Source: Ornithinibacillus scapharcae TW25
GTDB taxonomy: Bacteria > Bacillota > Bacilli > Bacillales > Amphibacillaceae
NCBI RefSeq assembly: GCF_000190475.1
Contig: NZ_AEWH01000021.1
Coordinates: 1-64,000, forward strand
Length of the DNA: 64,000 bases
Direction: 5' to 3'
The translations under genes were made by a program, and so were the position numbers. Positions 56,080 to 64,000 of the stretch are shown here, in pieces. The notes under the pieces were generated by a model that made no database searches, had not been told where the DNA came from, and saw only the letters and a program-made list of their open reading frames with translations. Position 1 is the stretch's first letter. Each line of letters opens with the position of its first letter.

Positions 56080-57864
56080 TTATACCGTATACTTCTCTGC
56101 TTCTATAATCCCAGCTGCAATTTCACGCTTTATAGCAATTACATTTGTAGGAGTATGGCGAGTTAGTTTACGTAAGGATGTAAGCATCATCCGTAACGTG
56201 TCACCTTCTTCAACTGCAATAAGGGTTTCTTTTGCATCTGCTTCAATACGGTTGAATGCTTCTTGTACATATACTTGTGTATAAAGAAGTTTTTGCTTAT
56301 TCTTCTCAGCTCCAGTAGCGTTGATAGCTTTTTCTGTACGTAAAATCGCACTTTCCATATTGTAAACTTCTGCTACCATGTCAGCAAGATTTACTAGGAT
56401 TTCTTGTTCTTGGTCAATCTTTTGCATGTACTTTTGTGCAGCTAATCCAGCACCAAGTAAGACGATTTTCTTTGCGTTTCTTAGTAAATATTTTTCTTGT
56501 TCTAATGGCTCTGAACCTGGCTCTTCTGGCATCATCATCATAAGTTCTTCCTGTAAGCTCATAGCTTTTTGGAATAGAGGTAACTCGCCTTTCATTGCTT
56601 TCTTCAATAATGTACCAGGAACTAGTAAACGGTTGATTTCGTTTGTTCCCTCAAAAATACGGTTGATACGAGAATCACGATATATACGTTCTACTTCATA
56701 CTCTTGCATGAAGCCATACCCACCATGCATTTGTACTGCTTCATCAGCAGCATGATCTAGTAATTCTGTTGCTGTATATTTGTTCATAGAACACTCAATT
56801 TGATATTCTGCGATTGCACGAGCAATCTCACGGCCATCTTTTAGTTGTTCATCTGTAAGGGAGCCCATGCGTTGCTCAAATAAACCTACAGTACGATACA
56901 CTGCACTCTCGTTTGCATAAATTTCAGATGCTATCGTTGCTAGTTTTTCCTGTGTTAAAGAGAACTTAGAAATAGGAGTGTTAAATTGTTTACGTTGGTT
57001 AACGTATTGGGTTGCAACCTCAAGTGCTCGTTTTGCTCCACCAACACCACCAATTGCTAGCTTGTAGCGACCTACGTTTAGAATATTAAAGGCGATAATA
57101 TGACCACGGCCTTTTTCGCCAAGTAAGTTCTCTACTGGAACTTCTGCATCTTCTAGGATTAATGTACGAGTAGAGGAAGATTTTATACCCATTTTCTTCT
57201 CTTCAGGACCTGTTGATACCCCTGGAAATTCACGCTCTACAATAAATGCAGAGAAGTGCTCTCCATCAATTTTTGCGTAAACAACGAATACATCAGCAAA
57301 TGCAGAGTTCGTAATCCATTGTTTTTCACCATTTAAAATATAATGAGTTCCTTCTTCATTTAACTTAGCAGTTGTTTTTGCACCTAGTGCATCAGATCCT
57401 GAACCCGGCTCAGTTAGAGCATAGGCTGCAATTAGTTCGCCTGTTGCTAATTTTGGAAGGTACTTCGCTTTTTGTTCTTCATTACCAAAGAATACGATTG
57501 GAAGCGAGCCGATACCTACGTGTGCTCCGTGAGTGATTGAGAAACCGCCAGCACGTGCGAATTTTTCTGTGATTAAGGATGAACTGATTTTATCTAGTGC
57601 TAGGCCACCGTATTCTTCTGGTACGTCAGCTCCTAATAGACCTAGTTCTCCTGCTTTTTTCAATAAGTCTACTGAATGTTCGAATTCGTGGTTTTCTAGT
57701 TTTTCTGCTACTGGTAGTACTTCCCCTACTACGAAGTCTTCTGTTGTTTTTGCAATCATTTTGTGTTCGTCTGTGAAGTCTTCTGGTGTGATGATGTCTT
57801 CTCCTTTTAGGTCTTCTACTAGGAAGGAACCGCCTTTAAATAATTTTTCTTTTGTTTCGCTCAT
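56080..57864 (-). CDS. fadE: Acyl-CoA dehydrogenase FadE (YusJ)
   Basis: FAD enzyme for the first step of beta-oxidation. 594 residues: the ACAD N and middle domains contain YALTEPGSGSDALGAKTTA near 150 and the FAD/ETF-type ITNSAF segment near 187; the C-terminal helical domain contains QMHGGYGFMQEYEVERIYRD near 375 and FEGTNEINRLL near 405, as in ACADs. An extra C-terminal helical extension (about 440-594) is typical of the YusJ type. In B. subtilis fadN-fadA-fadE form one operon repressed by FadR. Here a 164-bp repeat lies in the fadA-fadE gap. Confidence 0.95.
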   Translation of the reverse strand: MSETKEKLFKGGSFLVEDLKGEDIITPEDFTDEHKMIAKTTEDFVVGEVLPVAEKLENHEFEHSVDLLKKAGELGLLGADVPEEYGGLALDKISSSLITEKFARAGGFSITHGAHVGIGSLPIVFFGNEEQKAKYLPKLATGELIAAYALTEPGSGSDALGAKTTAKLNEEGTHYILNGEKQWITNSAFADVFVVYAKIDGEHFSAFIVEREFPGVSTGPEEKKMGIKSSSTRTLILEDAEVPVENLLGEKGRGHIIAFNILNVGRYKLAIGGVGGAKRALEVATQYVNQRKQFNTPISKFSLTQEKLATIASEIYANESAVYRTVGLFEQRMGSLTDEQLKDGREIARAIAEYQIECSMNKYTATELLDHAADEAVQMHGGYGFMQEYEVERIYRDSRINRIFEGTNEINRLLVPGTLLKKAMKGELPLFQKAMSLQEELMMMMPEEPGSEPLEQEKYLLRNAKKIVLLGAGLAAQKYMQKIDQEQEILVNLADMVAEVYNMESAILRTEKAINATGAEKNKQKLLYTQVYVQEAFNRIEADAKETLIAVEEGDTLRMMLTSLRKLTRHTPTNVIAIKREIAAGIIEAEKYTV

Positions 57865-57939
57865 TATTATACATCCTCTCTTAAAATGATTGTATATTGC
57901 ATAAACTCTATATATCTAGCTTTCTGGCCAAGTTCGCGT

Positions 57940-58103
57940 CCCGAATATACTTCGCTTTCCACTCCCAGTACAGGGGCGACATCTGTTCGAAAGAACCTCA
58001 CAGTGTCTACCTTGCGTGGGTGGCTGGTGAGCCTCCTCGCTCGTCCCGAGCTGTGGGGTCTCACCTATGCCTATCCTCCCACAGGAGTCTTCGTATATTC
58101 GGG
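57940..58103. repeat. Bacillaceae intergenic repeat element with 11-bp terminal inverted repeats
   Basis: A GC-rich 164-bp element between fadA and fadE. Its ends are perfect inverted repeats CCCGAATATAC (57940-57950) and GTATATTCGGG (58093-58103). Read on the minus strand it contains ACTCCTGTGGGAGG, GGTGAGACCCCACAG, GAGGAGGCTCACC and GTGGAAAGCGAAGTATATTC, a pattern I recognise from dispersed intergenic repeats of Bacillaceae genomes. No second copy was noticed in this window. It may fold into a long structured RNA within the fad transcript. Open frames across it are spurious. The rest of the 329-bp gap shows nothing else. Confidence 0.75.
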
Positions 58104-58193
58104 CCGCTCAGTGCATTTTATTTAGAATCCCAAATCAATTCACAAAACTAGCCAGTATAATGTTTAATCCTAAGATATTTTTAAACTACCAAC

Positions 58194-59369
58194 CTACAAT
58201 AGTTCAAATACTCCTGCTGCGCCCATTCCACCGCCGATGCACATGGTTACGACTCCAAATTGGACATTGCGGCGTTTCATTTCGTGGGCTAGGCTTAGGG
58301 TTAGTTTTGTTCCGGTCATGCCTAGTGGATGGCCTAGGGCGATTGCTCCGCCGTTTACGTTTACGATATTGGTGTCTAAATCTAGTGCTTGGATTACTCT
58401 AACGGATTGGGAAGCGAATGCTTCGTTTAGTTCAAATAGGCCAACATCCGAAAGACCAATGCCAGCTATTTCTAGTGCTTTTGGAATTGCTTTTACAGGA
58501 CCTACACCCATGATTTCTGGTTCTACACCAGCTACTGCGAAGGAACGGAATTTCACGAGTGGTTTTAGTCCTTCCGCCTCTGCTTTTTCACGATCCATGA
58601 TGAGTACAGATGCTGCTCCATCACTCATTTGTGAGGAGTTACCAGCTGTAACCGTACCTTTCACATGGAATGCTGGGCGTAATTTTCCAAGTACATCCAA
58701 TGTGGTTCCTGCTCTGACACCTTCATCTGTATCAAATAAGAACGACTTTTCCTCTACCTTGTTATTTTTTCCGATGAAACGTTCTGTTATTTCAACTGGT
58801 ACGATTTCATCTTTAAATTTGCCTTCCGCTATGGCTATTGCAGCACGTTCATGACTTTGTACTGCAAATGCATCCTGATCTTGTCGTGAAATTCCAAAGC
58901 GATTTGCAACTTCTTCTGCAGTGTGCCCCATTCCCATATAGTATCCAGGTGCATCTGCTACAAGTGTTGGATTTGGTTTTATTACATGCCCTGGCATTGG
59001 TACTAGACTCATAGATTCTGCACCACCAGCGATAATCGTATCACTTGCACCTAGCATAATTCGTTCTGATGCATAGGCAATACTTTGTAATCCCGAAGAA
59101 CAATAGCGATTAATCGTAATACCAGGTACATCATGTCTTAATCCAGCAAGCCCTGCAATATTACGCGCCATATTCATGCCTTGTTCTGCCTCTGGAATCG
59201 CACATCCAATAATGACATCATCAATATTTCCATCATAGCCACCAGCACGCTTTAGTGTTTCCTTGATAGTTAGTGCAGCTAAATCGTCTGGTCGGGTATT
59301 ACGTAAAGATCCTTTTTTTGCTTTTCCTACAGGCGTTCTTGAACCTGCTACTATTACCGCTTCTCTCAA
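58194..59369 (-). CDS. fadA: Acetyl-CoA C-acyltransferase FadA (thiolase)
   Basis: Last enzyme of the beta-oxidation cycle, releasing acetyl-CoA. 391 residues: active-site Cys in NRYCSSGLQSIAYASERI near 88, the His in GGAIALGHPLGMTG near 350, and the second Cys in VTMCIGGGMGAAGVF near 379. Usual thiolase length. It begins 13 nt after the end of fadN in the same unit. The start follows GGAGGGG. Confidence 0.96.
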   Translation of the reverse strand: MREAVIVAGSRTPVGKAKKGSLRNTRPDDLAALTIKETLKRAGGYDGNIDDVIIGCAIPEAEQGMNMARNIAGLAGLRHDVPGITINRYCSSGLQSIAYASERIMLGASDTIIAGGAESMSLVPMPGHVIKPNPTLVADAPGYYMGMGHTAEEVANRFGISRQDQDAFAVQSHERAAIAIAEGKFKDEIVPVEITERFIGKNNKVEEKSFLFDTDEGVRAGTTLDVLGKLRPAFHVKGTVTAGNSSQMSDGAASVLIMDREKAEAEGLKPLVKFRSFAVAGVEPEIMGVGPVKAIPKALEIAGIGLSDVGLFELNEAFASQSVRVIQALDLDTNIVNVNGGAIALGHPLGMTGTKLTLSLAHEMKRRNVQFGVVTMCIGGGMGAAGVFELL

Positions 59370-59382
59370 CTTAATCCCCTCC

Positions 59383-61782
59383 CTAGTTCCTTAATGGTTT
59401 TCCTTTTAGTAACATGTATTGCATACGTGCTTGTGTTAACGGCTCTGCAATCAGACTCAAGAATGCTTCTCTTTCTAAATCAAGCATGACCTGCTCATCA
59501 ATAAGTGTGCCTTCCTTAATACGTCCACCAGATAATACATATGCTAACTTTTCGGCAATCTTGACATCATGATCTGATGCATATCCACCAAATTGTAATG
59601 TTTTCGCACCGAGTAACATTGCCGCATATCCAGCCTCACCTACGACAGGGATTTTTTCGCGTTTAGGTGCTTTATAACCTGCTTTAGCTAACTCAAGAAC
59701 TCGTTGTTTCGCATCATAAATAAGATGATCTGGATTCACACTAATTCGATCATTAGCATCTAGGAAGCCATTTTCTCTTGCTTCTTCAGCAGATGTAGAA
59801 ACTTTTGCCATCGCAACTTTTTCGAAAACATCATTCGCAACCTTGGTTAGATCAAAATCAATACCTTTTGGAAGGTTCCGAAGCTGCTTTAGATACAATT
59901 CTTTCGTACCTCCTCCTCCAGGGATTAGACCAACACCAAATTCTACTAGTCCCATATAGGTTTCAGCTGATGCTTGAAGTGCTGCCGCTGGAAGTGATAC
60001 CTCTGCTCCTCCGCCAAGTGTCATATTGAATGGTGCTACAACAACTGGCTTCTCGGAATACTTAATGGCTGTCCCCATGTCTTGGAACATTTTAACGACC
60101 ATATCTAGCTCAAAGAAGTTATCGTCTTGTGCTTCCATTAACATGAGTGCAAGGTTAGCACCTACGCTAAAGTTCTTTCCTTGGTTCCCTATAACGAGAC
60201 CTTCATAATTCTTACTAACCTCTTCAATAGCGAAGTTTACCATTTGGATAGTATCCATACCGATTGCATTACTCTTGGAATGGAATTCAAGTAGTGCAAC
60301 ACCATCCCCTATGTCTATTAAACTAGCACCAGTATTCTTTTTAATAACACCATTCACTTCTTTTAAGTTCTTGATGTTAATTTCCTTAGCATTAAATTGT
60401 TGCTGTTTGTATTCGCCCTGATCAAAATAGTACGTGTCAGCAGTTTTATTTTTGTAGAAAGACTCATGACCAGCCTCTAGCATTTCTAATACCCAGCTAG
60501 GTACTGTATCTCCTTCTTCTTGCATTCGTTCTACGGAAGCTCTTAAACCAATCGCATCCCAAGTTTCAAATGGACCGACTTCCCAACCAAATCCCCACTT
60601 CATCGCTTGGTCAATCGCTACAACATCGTCTGCAATCTCATGAACTAGCTCCGCCGAATAGAGTAATGCTGGTTTTAAAATGTTCCAAATTAAGTCCCCA
60701 GCACGGTCACCCTTAAATGAAATAAGCGCTTTCAATTTATTACGTGAACCTTTTGCTTGTTTCGCCATTTCAACTGCAGGCGATTTTAATTTCTTTCGCT
60801 CTTCGTACTCCATTGTTTCAGGATTTAGTTCCAGAATAGCACTGCCATCTTTTCCTTTTTTCTTAAGGAAAAATCCTTGACCACTCTTTGCTCCTAACCA
60901 ACCGTTTTCTTGCATTTTCAACATGAAATCTGGGATAGTAAATACTTCCTTCTCCGGACCTTCCACTTGGTCGTAAACGTTACGAGCAACATGGATGAAG
61001 GTATCTAATCCCACGACATCTAGTGTACGGAAAGTTGCACTCTTCGGTCGACCGATTAACGGTCCCGTTACGGAATCCACTTCACCGACACTGTAACCAC
61101 CTTTAAGCATTTCTCTTACCGTCACAAGTAAACCATAGGTCCCAATTCGGTTAGCGATAAAGTTTGGTGTATCCTTTGCTTCTACTACACCTTTCCCTAA
61201 AATATCTTCACCAAAAGTCTTCATGAATTTTAATACTTCAGGATCCGTATGCTTTGTAGGAATAACTTCTAATAATTTTAAGTATCTTGGTGGATTGAAG
61301 AAATGTGTGCCTAGGAAGTTCTTTTGGAAGTCCTCAGAACGTCCTTCTACCATTGCTTCTACAGAAATTCCTGATGTATTAGAACTTACAATGGAACCGA
61401 TTTTTCTGTATTGATCTACCTTTTCAAATACAGTTTTCTTAATATCTAATCTTTCTACAACCACTTCAATAATCCAATCGACATCAGCCAATTTTTCCAT
61501 ATCATCATCCATGTTGCCTACTTCGATAAGATCAAGACTTGACTTAGATGTGATAGGTGATGGTTTCTGTTTTAATAATAGTTGTTTACTTTGCTCCGCG
61601 ATTCGGTTTCGTACAACCTTATCCTCCAGGGTAAGTCCCTTTCTCTCGTCTTCACTGGTTAACGCCTTGGGTACAATATCGAGCATTAATGTAGGAATAC
61701 CGTTATTCGCTAAGTGAGCAGCAATTCCTGAACCCATCACGCCAGAGCCTAATACTGCAGCACGCTTAATTGTTCGCTTCAT
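59383..61782 (-). CDS. fadN: FadN, 3-hydroxyacyl-CoA dehydrogenase / enoyl-CoA hydratase
   Basis: Bifunctional middle enzyme of beta-oxidation. 799 residues, with the dehydrogenase first: NAD motif LGSGVMGSGIAAHLANNG near 10, catalytic region with SNTSGISVEAM and THFFNPPRYLKLLEVIP near 165, then the hydratase/crotonase part near 490-680 (EVSLPAAALQASAETYMGL, GLIPGGGGTKELYLKQL). This domain order is that of YusL, opposite to E. coli FadB. The start is the ATG at 61782 after GGGGGAC; an ATG at 61824 lies inside the FadR box and has no site. First gene of the fad unit. Confidence 0.95.
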   Translation of the reverse strand: MKRTIKRAAVLGSGVMGSGIAAHLANNGIPTLMLDIVPKALTSEDERKGLTLEDKVVRNRIAEQSKQLLLKQKPSPITSKSSLDLIEVGNMDDDMEKLADVDWIIEVVVERLDIKKTVFEKVDQYRKIGSIVSSNTSGISVEAMVEGRSEDFQKNFLGTHFFNPPRYLKLLEVIPTKHTDPEVLKFMKTFGEDILGKGVVEAKDTPNFIANRIGTYGLLVTVREMLKGGYSVGEVDSVTGPLIGRPKSATFRTLDVVGLDTFIHVARNVYDQVEGPEKEVFTIPDFMLKMQENGWLGAKSGQGFFLKKKGKDGSAILELNPETMEYEERKKLKSPAVEMAKQAKGSRNKLKALISFKGDRAGDLIWNILKPALLYSAELVHEIADDVVAIDQAMKWGFGWEVGPFETWDAIGLRASVERMQEEGDTVPSWVLEMLEAGHESFYKNKTADTYYFDQGEYKQQQFNAKEINIKNLKEVNGVIKKNTGASLIDIGDGVALLEFHSKSNAIGMDTIQMVNFAIEEVSKNYEGLVIGNQGKNFSVGANLALMLMEAQDDNFFELDMVVKMFQDMGTAIKYSEKPVVVAPFNMTLGGGAEVSLPAAALQASAETYMGLVEFGVGLIPGGGGTKELYLKQLRNLPKGIDFDLTKVANDVFEKVAMAKVSTSAEEARENGFLDANDRISVNPDHLIYDAKQRVLELAKAGYKAPKREKIPVVGEAGYAAMLLGAKTLQFGGYASDHDVKIAEKLAYVLSGGRIKEGTLIDEQVMLDLEREAFLSLIAEPLTQARMQYMLLKGKPLRN

Positions 61783-61805
61783 TATTTTGTCCCCCAATCT
61801 CATTT

Positions 61806-61823
61806 TGAATGAATACTCATTCA
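61806..61823 (-). promoter_or_regulatory. FadR operator upstream of fadN
   Basis: TGAATGAATACTCATTCA matches the Bacillus FadR (TetR-type) consensus TGAATGANTANTCATTCA at essentially all positions. It ends 24 nt before the fadN start, so FadR would block transcription and long-chain acyl-CoA would release it. Confidence 0.9.
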
Positions 61824-62012
61824 TTTTTTAAGAAAAAATTACGGACAGTCTCCTATCCATCTATACTTACTATAAATTATATTCAGATATTTCGCAATTA
61901 AAATTTTAAAATTCGATGTTTTTTCTAATAATTGCCCTTCCGTGTGATAGATATTACCGTATAGGTTACTATTTCAGTGGAAAAATGAATGGAAGAAATA
62001 AAATTTATAAAA

Positions 62013-62050
62013 TCGTAATCATTCCTATTTACAAATCGTAATGCTTTCGA
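62013..62050 (+). promoter_or_regulatory. Two imperfect Zur-type boxes upstream of znuA
   Basis: TCGTAATCATTCCTA (62013-62027) and TCGTAATGCTTTCGA (62036-62050) each contain a perfect TCGTAAT left half of the Bacillus Zur box (TCGTAATNATTACGA) and a degenerate right half. They lie about 50-85 bp before znuA. The remaining part of the 315-bp fadN-znuA gap has no other recognised element besides the FadR box. Confidence 0.7.
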
Positions 62051-62097
62051 TATGATTACATAGGTCAGTAGGAACAGCAGAGAATGAGAGGGCATTT

Positions 62098-63030
62098 ATG
62101 AGAATCATTCGTATATTCACGACCATTATTTTTAGCAGCCTTCTCTTTGGTTGTCAAAACGTAGAGAATGCTCGACCAGATGAGAAGTTAACGATATATA
62201 CTTCCGTTTACCCCATTCAATATATAGTAGAAAGAATCGGTGGTAACACACTAAGCGTCTATTCCATTTTCCCTCCTGGAGTCGATGCTCACTCTTATGA
62301 GCCAACAACTAAAATGATGACCTCCCTTGCCAAGAGTGACGCTTTCTTTTATATAGGAGCAGGAATGGAAGGGTTTAGTGAAGCAATTGCTAATGCCTTG
62401 AAGATTGAAAATGTTAAACTATTAGAGCTAGGATTATATGAAGAGCTTTATGAACCAGTTCATCTTCATGAACAAGGTGAAACACTCAAACTTGAGAATC
62501 ATCATGATGATGGTCACAACCATGGGGAGCATGATCCTCATATATGGATAGACCCACTTCGCATGATTGATATGGCCCACATCATTGTAGAACAGCTCAT
62601 GGAAATTAATCCTTCTCAAGCTGCGTTATATGAAAGAAACTTTAAACTATTAATAGAAGATTTTGCAGAATTAGATAAATTGTTTTCAGAGACGTTAGCA
62701 AATAAAAAACAGTCAAAGATCCTTGTCTCTCACGCTGCATTTGGATACTGGGAAGAGCGATATGGCATTGAGCAAGTTTCCATAAATGGAATCTCTTCCA
62801 CTCTTCAACCTTCTCAAAAAGATTTAATAAAGATTATTAAACAAGCTGAGAAGAGTGATTTCAACTATGTCATTTTCGAACAAAACACATTTAATAAAGT
62901 ATCAACGATTATTCAAGAATATATTGATGTGGATTCCTTAACTATCCATAATCTCGCAGTTCTAACGGAGGAAGATCTGAATAGAAATGAAGATTATCTT
63001 ACCTTAATGAAAAAAACCTACACATATTAG
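62098..63030 (+). CDS. znuA: Zinc-binding lipoprotein ZnuA (AdcA-like)
   Basis: Solute-binding lipoprotein of the high-affinity zinc ABC importer. 310 residues: signal ending SSLLFGCQN (lipobox LFGC), PGVDAHSYEPTTK with the first metal His near 65, a His-rich loop HHDDGHNHGEHDPHIWIDP near 140, VSHAAFGYWEERYG near 215, and FEQNTFNK near 260, which carries a zinc-site acidic residue region. The loop marks zinc rather than manganese. The start is 9-10 nt after GAGAGG. First gene of znuA-znuC-znuB, preceded by Zur-type boxes. Confidence 0.93.
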   Translation: MRIIRIFTTIIFSSLLFGCQNVENARPDEKLTIYTSVYPIQYIVERIGGNTLSVYSIFPPGVDAHSYEPTTKMMTSLAKSDAFFYIGAGMEGFSEAIANALKIENVKLLELGLYEELYEPVHLHEQGETLKLENHHDDGHNHGEHDPHIWIDPLRMIDMAHIIVEQLMEINPSQAALYERNFKLLIEDFAELDKLFSETLANKKQSKILVSHAAFGYWEERYGIEQVSINGISSTLQPSQKDLIKIIKQAEKSDFNYVIFEQNTFNKVSTIIQEYIDVDSLTIHNLAVLTEEDLNRNEDYLTLMKKTYTY

Positions 63031-63062
63031 ATCAAGCAACTCAATGAAAGGACGCATGTTAA

Positions 63063-63821
63063 ATGGACCAAAAATCTATTATATCTCTTAACGACATAAG
63101 CTATTCCTATGAAAACAAAACGGTCCTCCATCATATTAATTTTGAAATTACTAAAGGTGCATTTATCGGACTACTTGGTCCAAATGGTGGAGGGAAAACT
63201 ACTCTAATTAAAATTATTCTCGGTATTCTAAGGCCACACAGTGGTCAACTTTCTCTTTTTAACACGCCTGTAGAGTCGTTTAGAGATTGGAACAAAATCG
63301 GTTTTGTCTCACAAAAGTCTAATGCCTTTAACAAAGGATTTCCTGCTACCGTGTATGAAGTGGTATCCGCTGGATTAACAAGTAAAATAGGATATTTTAA
63401 GTTTTTTAAACAAAAAGATAAAGAGAAAATATTAAAGGCGATTCATGATGTGGGCATGTCCGAATATGCTTACGAAAATATTGGTAATTTATCGGGAGGA
63501 CAGCAGCAACGTGTCTTCATTGCCAGGGCTCTTGTTAGCGAACCTGAATTGTTGATTCTAGATGAGCCAACTGTAGGGATTGATTATGAAAATGTCCAGA
63601 AATTTTATGAACTATTACATGACTTAAATAAAAATAATGGTATAACGTTATTATTAGTTACACATGACACAGGTACCATGACGAAATATGCTACAAGAAT
63701 TGCTTGTTTAAATAAGACATTGCATTTCCATGGTAAACCAGAGGAATTTGAAAATTTAACAGAGATAGAAATGTCAAAAGTTTATGGTCACCCAGTGAAT
63801 ATTGTGTCACATGACCATTAA
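63063..63821 (+). CDS. znuC: Zinc ABC ATPase ZnuC
   Basis: ATPase of the zinc importer. 252 residues: Walker A GPNGGGKTTLIKI near 39, Q-loop IGFVSQKSN near 80, signature NLSGGQQQRVFIAR near 142, Walker B LLILDEPTVGID near 162, H-loop LVTHDTGT near 195. It lies 32 nt after znuA and 16 nt before znuB. The start is after GAAAGGA. Confidence 0.94.
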   Translation: MDQKSIISLNDISYSYENKTVLHHINFEITKGAFIGLLGPNGGGKTTLIKIILGILRPHSGQLSLFNTPVESFRDWNKIGFVSQKSNAFNKGFPATVYEVVSAGLTSKIGYFKFFKQKDKEKILKAIHDVGMSEYAYENIGNLSGGQQQRVFIARALVSEPELLILDEPTVGIDYENVQKFYELLHDLNKNNGITLLLVTHDTGTMTKYATRIACLNKTLHFHGKPEEFENLTEIEMSKVYGHPVNIVSHDH

Positions 63822-63837
63822 CGCTGGAGGAGAAAAT

Positions 63838-64000
63838 ATGATAGCAGATTTATTAGAATTTGATTTTTTACGGCAAACGTTTATTACAGGGATTCTAATT
63901 GGAATAATAGCACCATTATTAGGTACCTTTATCGTTGTTAGAAGATTATCCTTGATTGCTGATGCATTATCACATGTCACATTAGCTGGTATAGCTTTTG
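63838..64000 (+). CDS. znuB: Zinc ABC permease ZnuB (partial, cut by window end)
   Basis: Start of the permease of the zinc importer. The ATG at 63838 is 6 nt after GGAGGAG. The 54 visible residues (MIADLLEFDFLRQTFITGIL, then TFIVVRRLSLIADALSHVTLAG) match the N-terminus of ABC-3 type permeases, including the conserved ADALSHVTLAGIA motif. The 3' part lies beyond the window. Confidence 0.9.
   Translation, partial: MIADLLEFDFLRQTFITGILIGIIAPLLGTFIVVRRLSLIADALSHVTLAGIAF

Noticed and set aside
57867-58151. Several overlapping short open frames in the fadE-fadA gap
   Set aside because: They fall in the GC-rich repeat element, overlap each other in different frames and lack ribosome sites.

Overview
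The window is about 64 kb of a low-GC, endospore-forming member of the Bacillaceae (Firmicutes). The call rests on the gene content: KapB, YunB, LytH, YutH, a YhcN/YlaJ lipoprotein, Bacillus-type FMN, lysine and SAM riboswitches, strong GGAGG ribosome sites, many TTG starts, and a gene order that condenses the B. subtilis yug-yui-yum-yut-yun-suf-yus regions. An Oceanobacillus/Virgibacillus-type genus is likely, but the genus is an inference. No rRNA, tRNA, insertion sequence, prophage or CRISPR array was seen.

Layout. 1-12.3 kb: riboflavin importer ribU under an FMN riboswitch, an M42 peptidase, a YugO-type K+ channel, yugI, pgi, a sigma factor joined to a membrane and extracytoplasmic domain, patB, a YojM-type SOD-like lipoprotein, kapB, ptsH (HPr) and deoD. 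12.3-15 kb: a broken GNAT gene, an APH-type kinase, a 750-bp gene-poor stretch and a VOC protein. 15-22.6 kb: BirA-controlled bioY, yuiD, yuiC, yuiB, type II NADH dehydrogenase yumB, ferredoxin-NADP reductase yumC, and Fe-S and lysine-pathway genes (yutM, dapF, yuzD, yutI). 22.6-29 kb: an AraC/GyrI regulator, yutH, pgpA, yutF, yutE, yutD, a sporulation lipoprotein and lytH. 29-37.4 kb: an NSS transporter with its 32-residue MetS subunit, a lysine-riboswitch-controlled NhaC-family carrier, yunB, an HD-GYP protein, yunC, yunD and yunE. 37.5-38.0 kb: a non-coding array of CG cores phased at about 21 bp. 38-43.3 kb: the sufCDSUB operon. 43.4-50.4 kb: a mec-like locus, with two class B PBPs divergent from blaR1-blaI across MecI/BlaI-type operators. 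50.4-55.9 kb: metNPQ under a SAM riboswitch, yusE, yusF, gcvH, yusI and a VanZ protein. 56-61.8 kb: the fadN-fadA-fadE beta-oxidation operon with a FadR box and an inserted Bacillaceae intergenic repeat. 61.9-64 kb: znuA-znuC-znuB, cut by the window end.

Points to note. (1) The phased CG array at about 37.54-37.98 kb is the least explained structure here. Nineteen CG clusters have a mean spacing of about 20.9 bp, two helical turns, and CpG is almost absent between them. (2) Four genes (yugI, pgi, the sigma-membrane fusion, gcvH) each need exactly one extra A in an A5-A6 tract to restore a full-length frame. This means assembly error, mutation or slippage, and should be resolved before any gene is called dead. 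(3) The mec-like locus has a complete sensor, protease, repressor and operator set driving PBPs, with no beta-lactamase gene beside it. All functions are read from sequence motifs and family knowledge; nothing was searched or measured.
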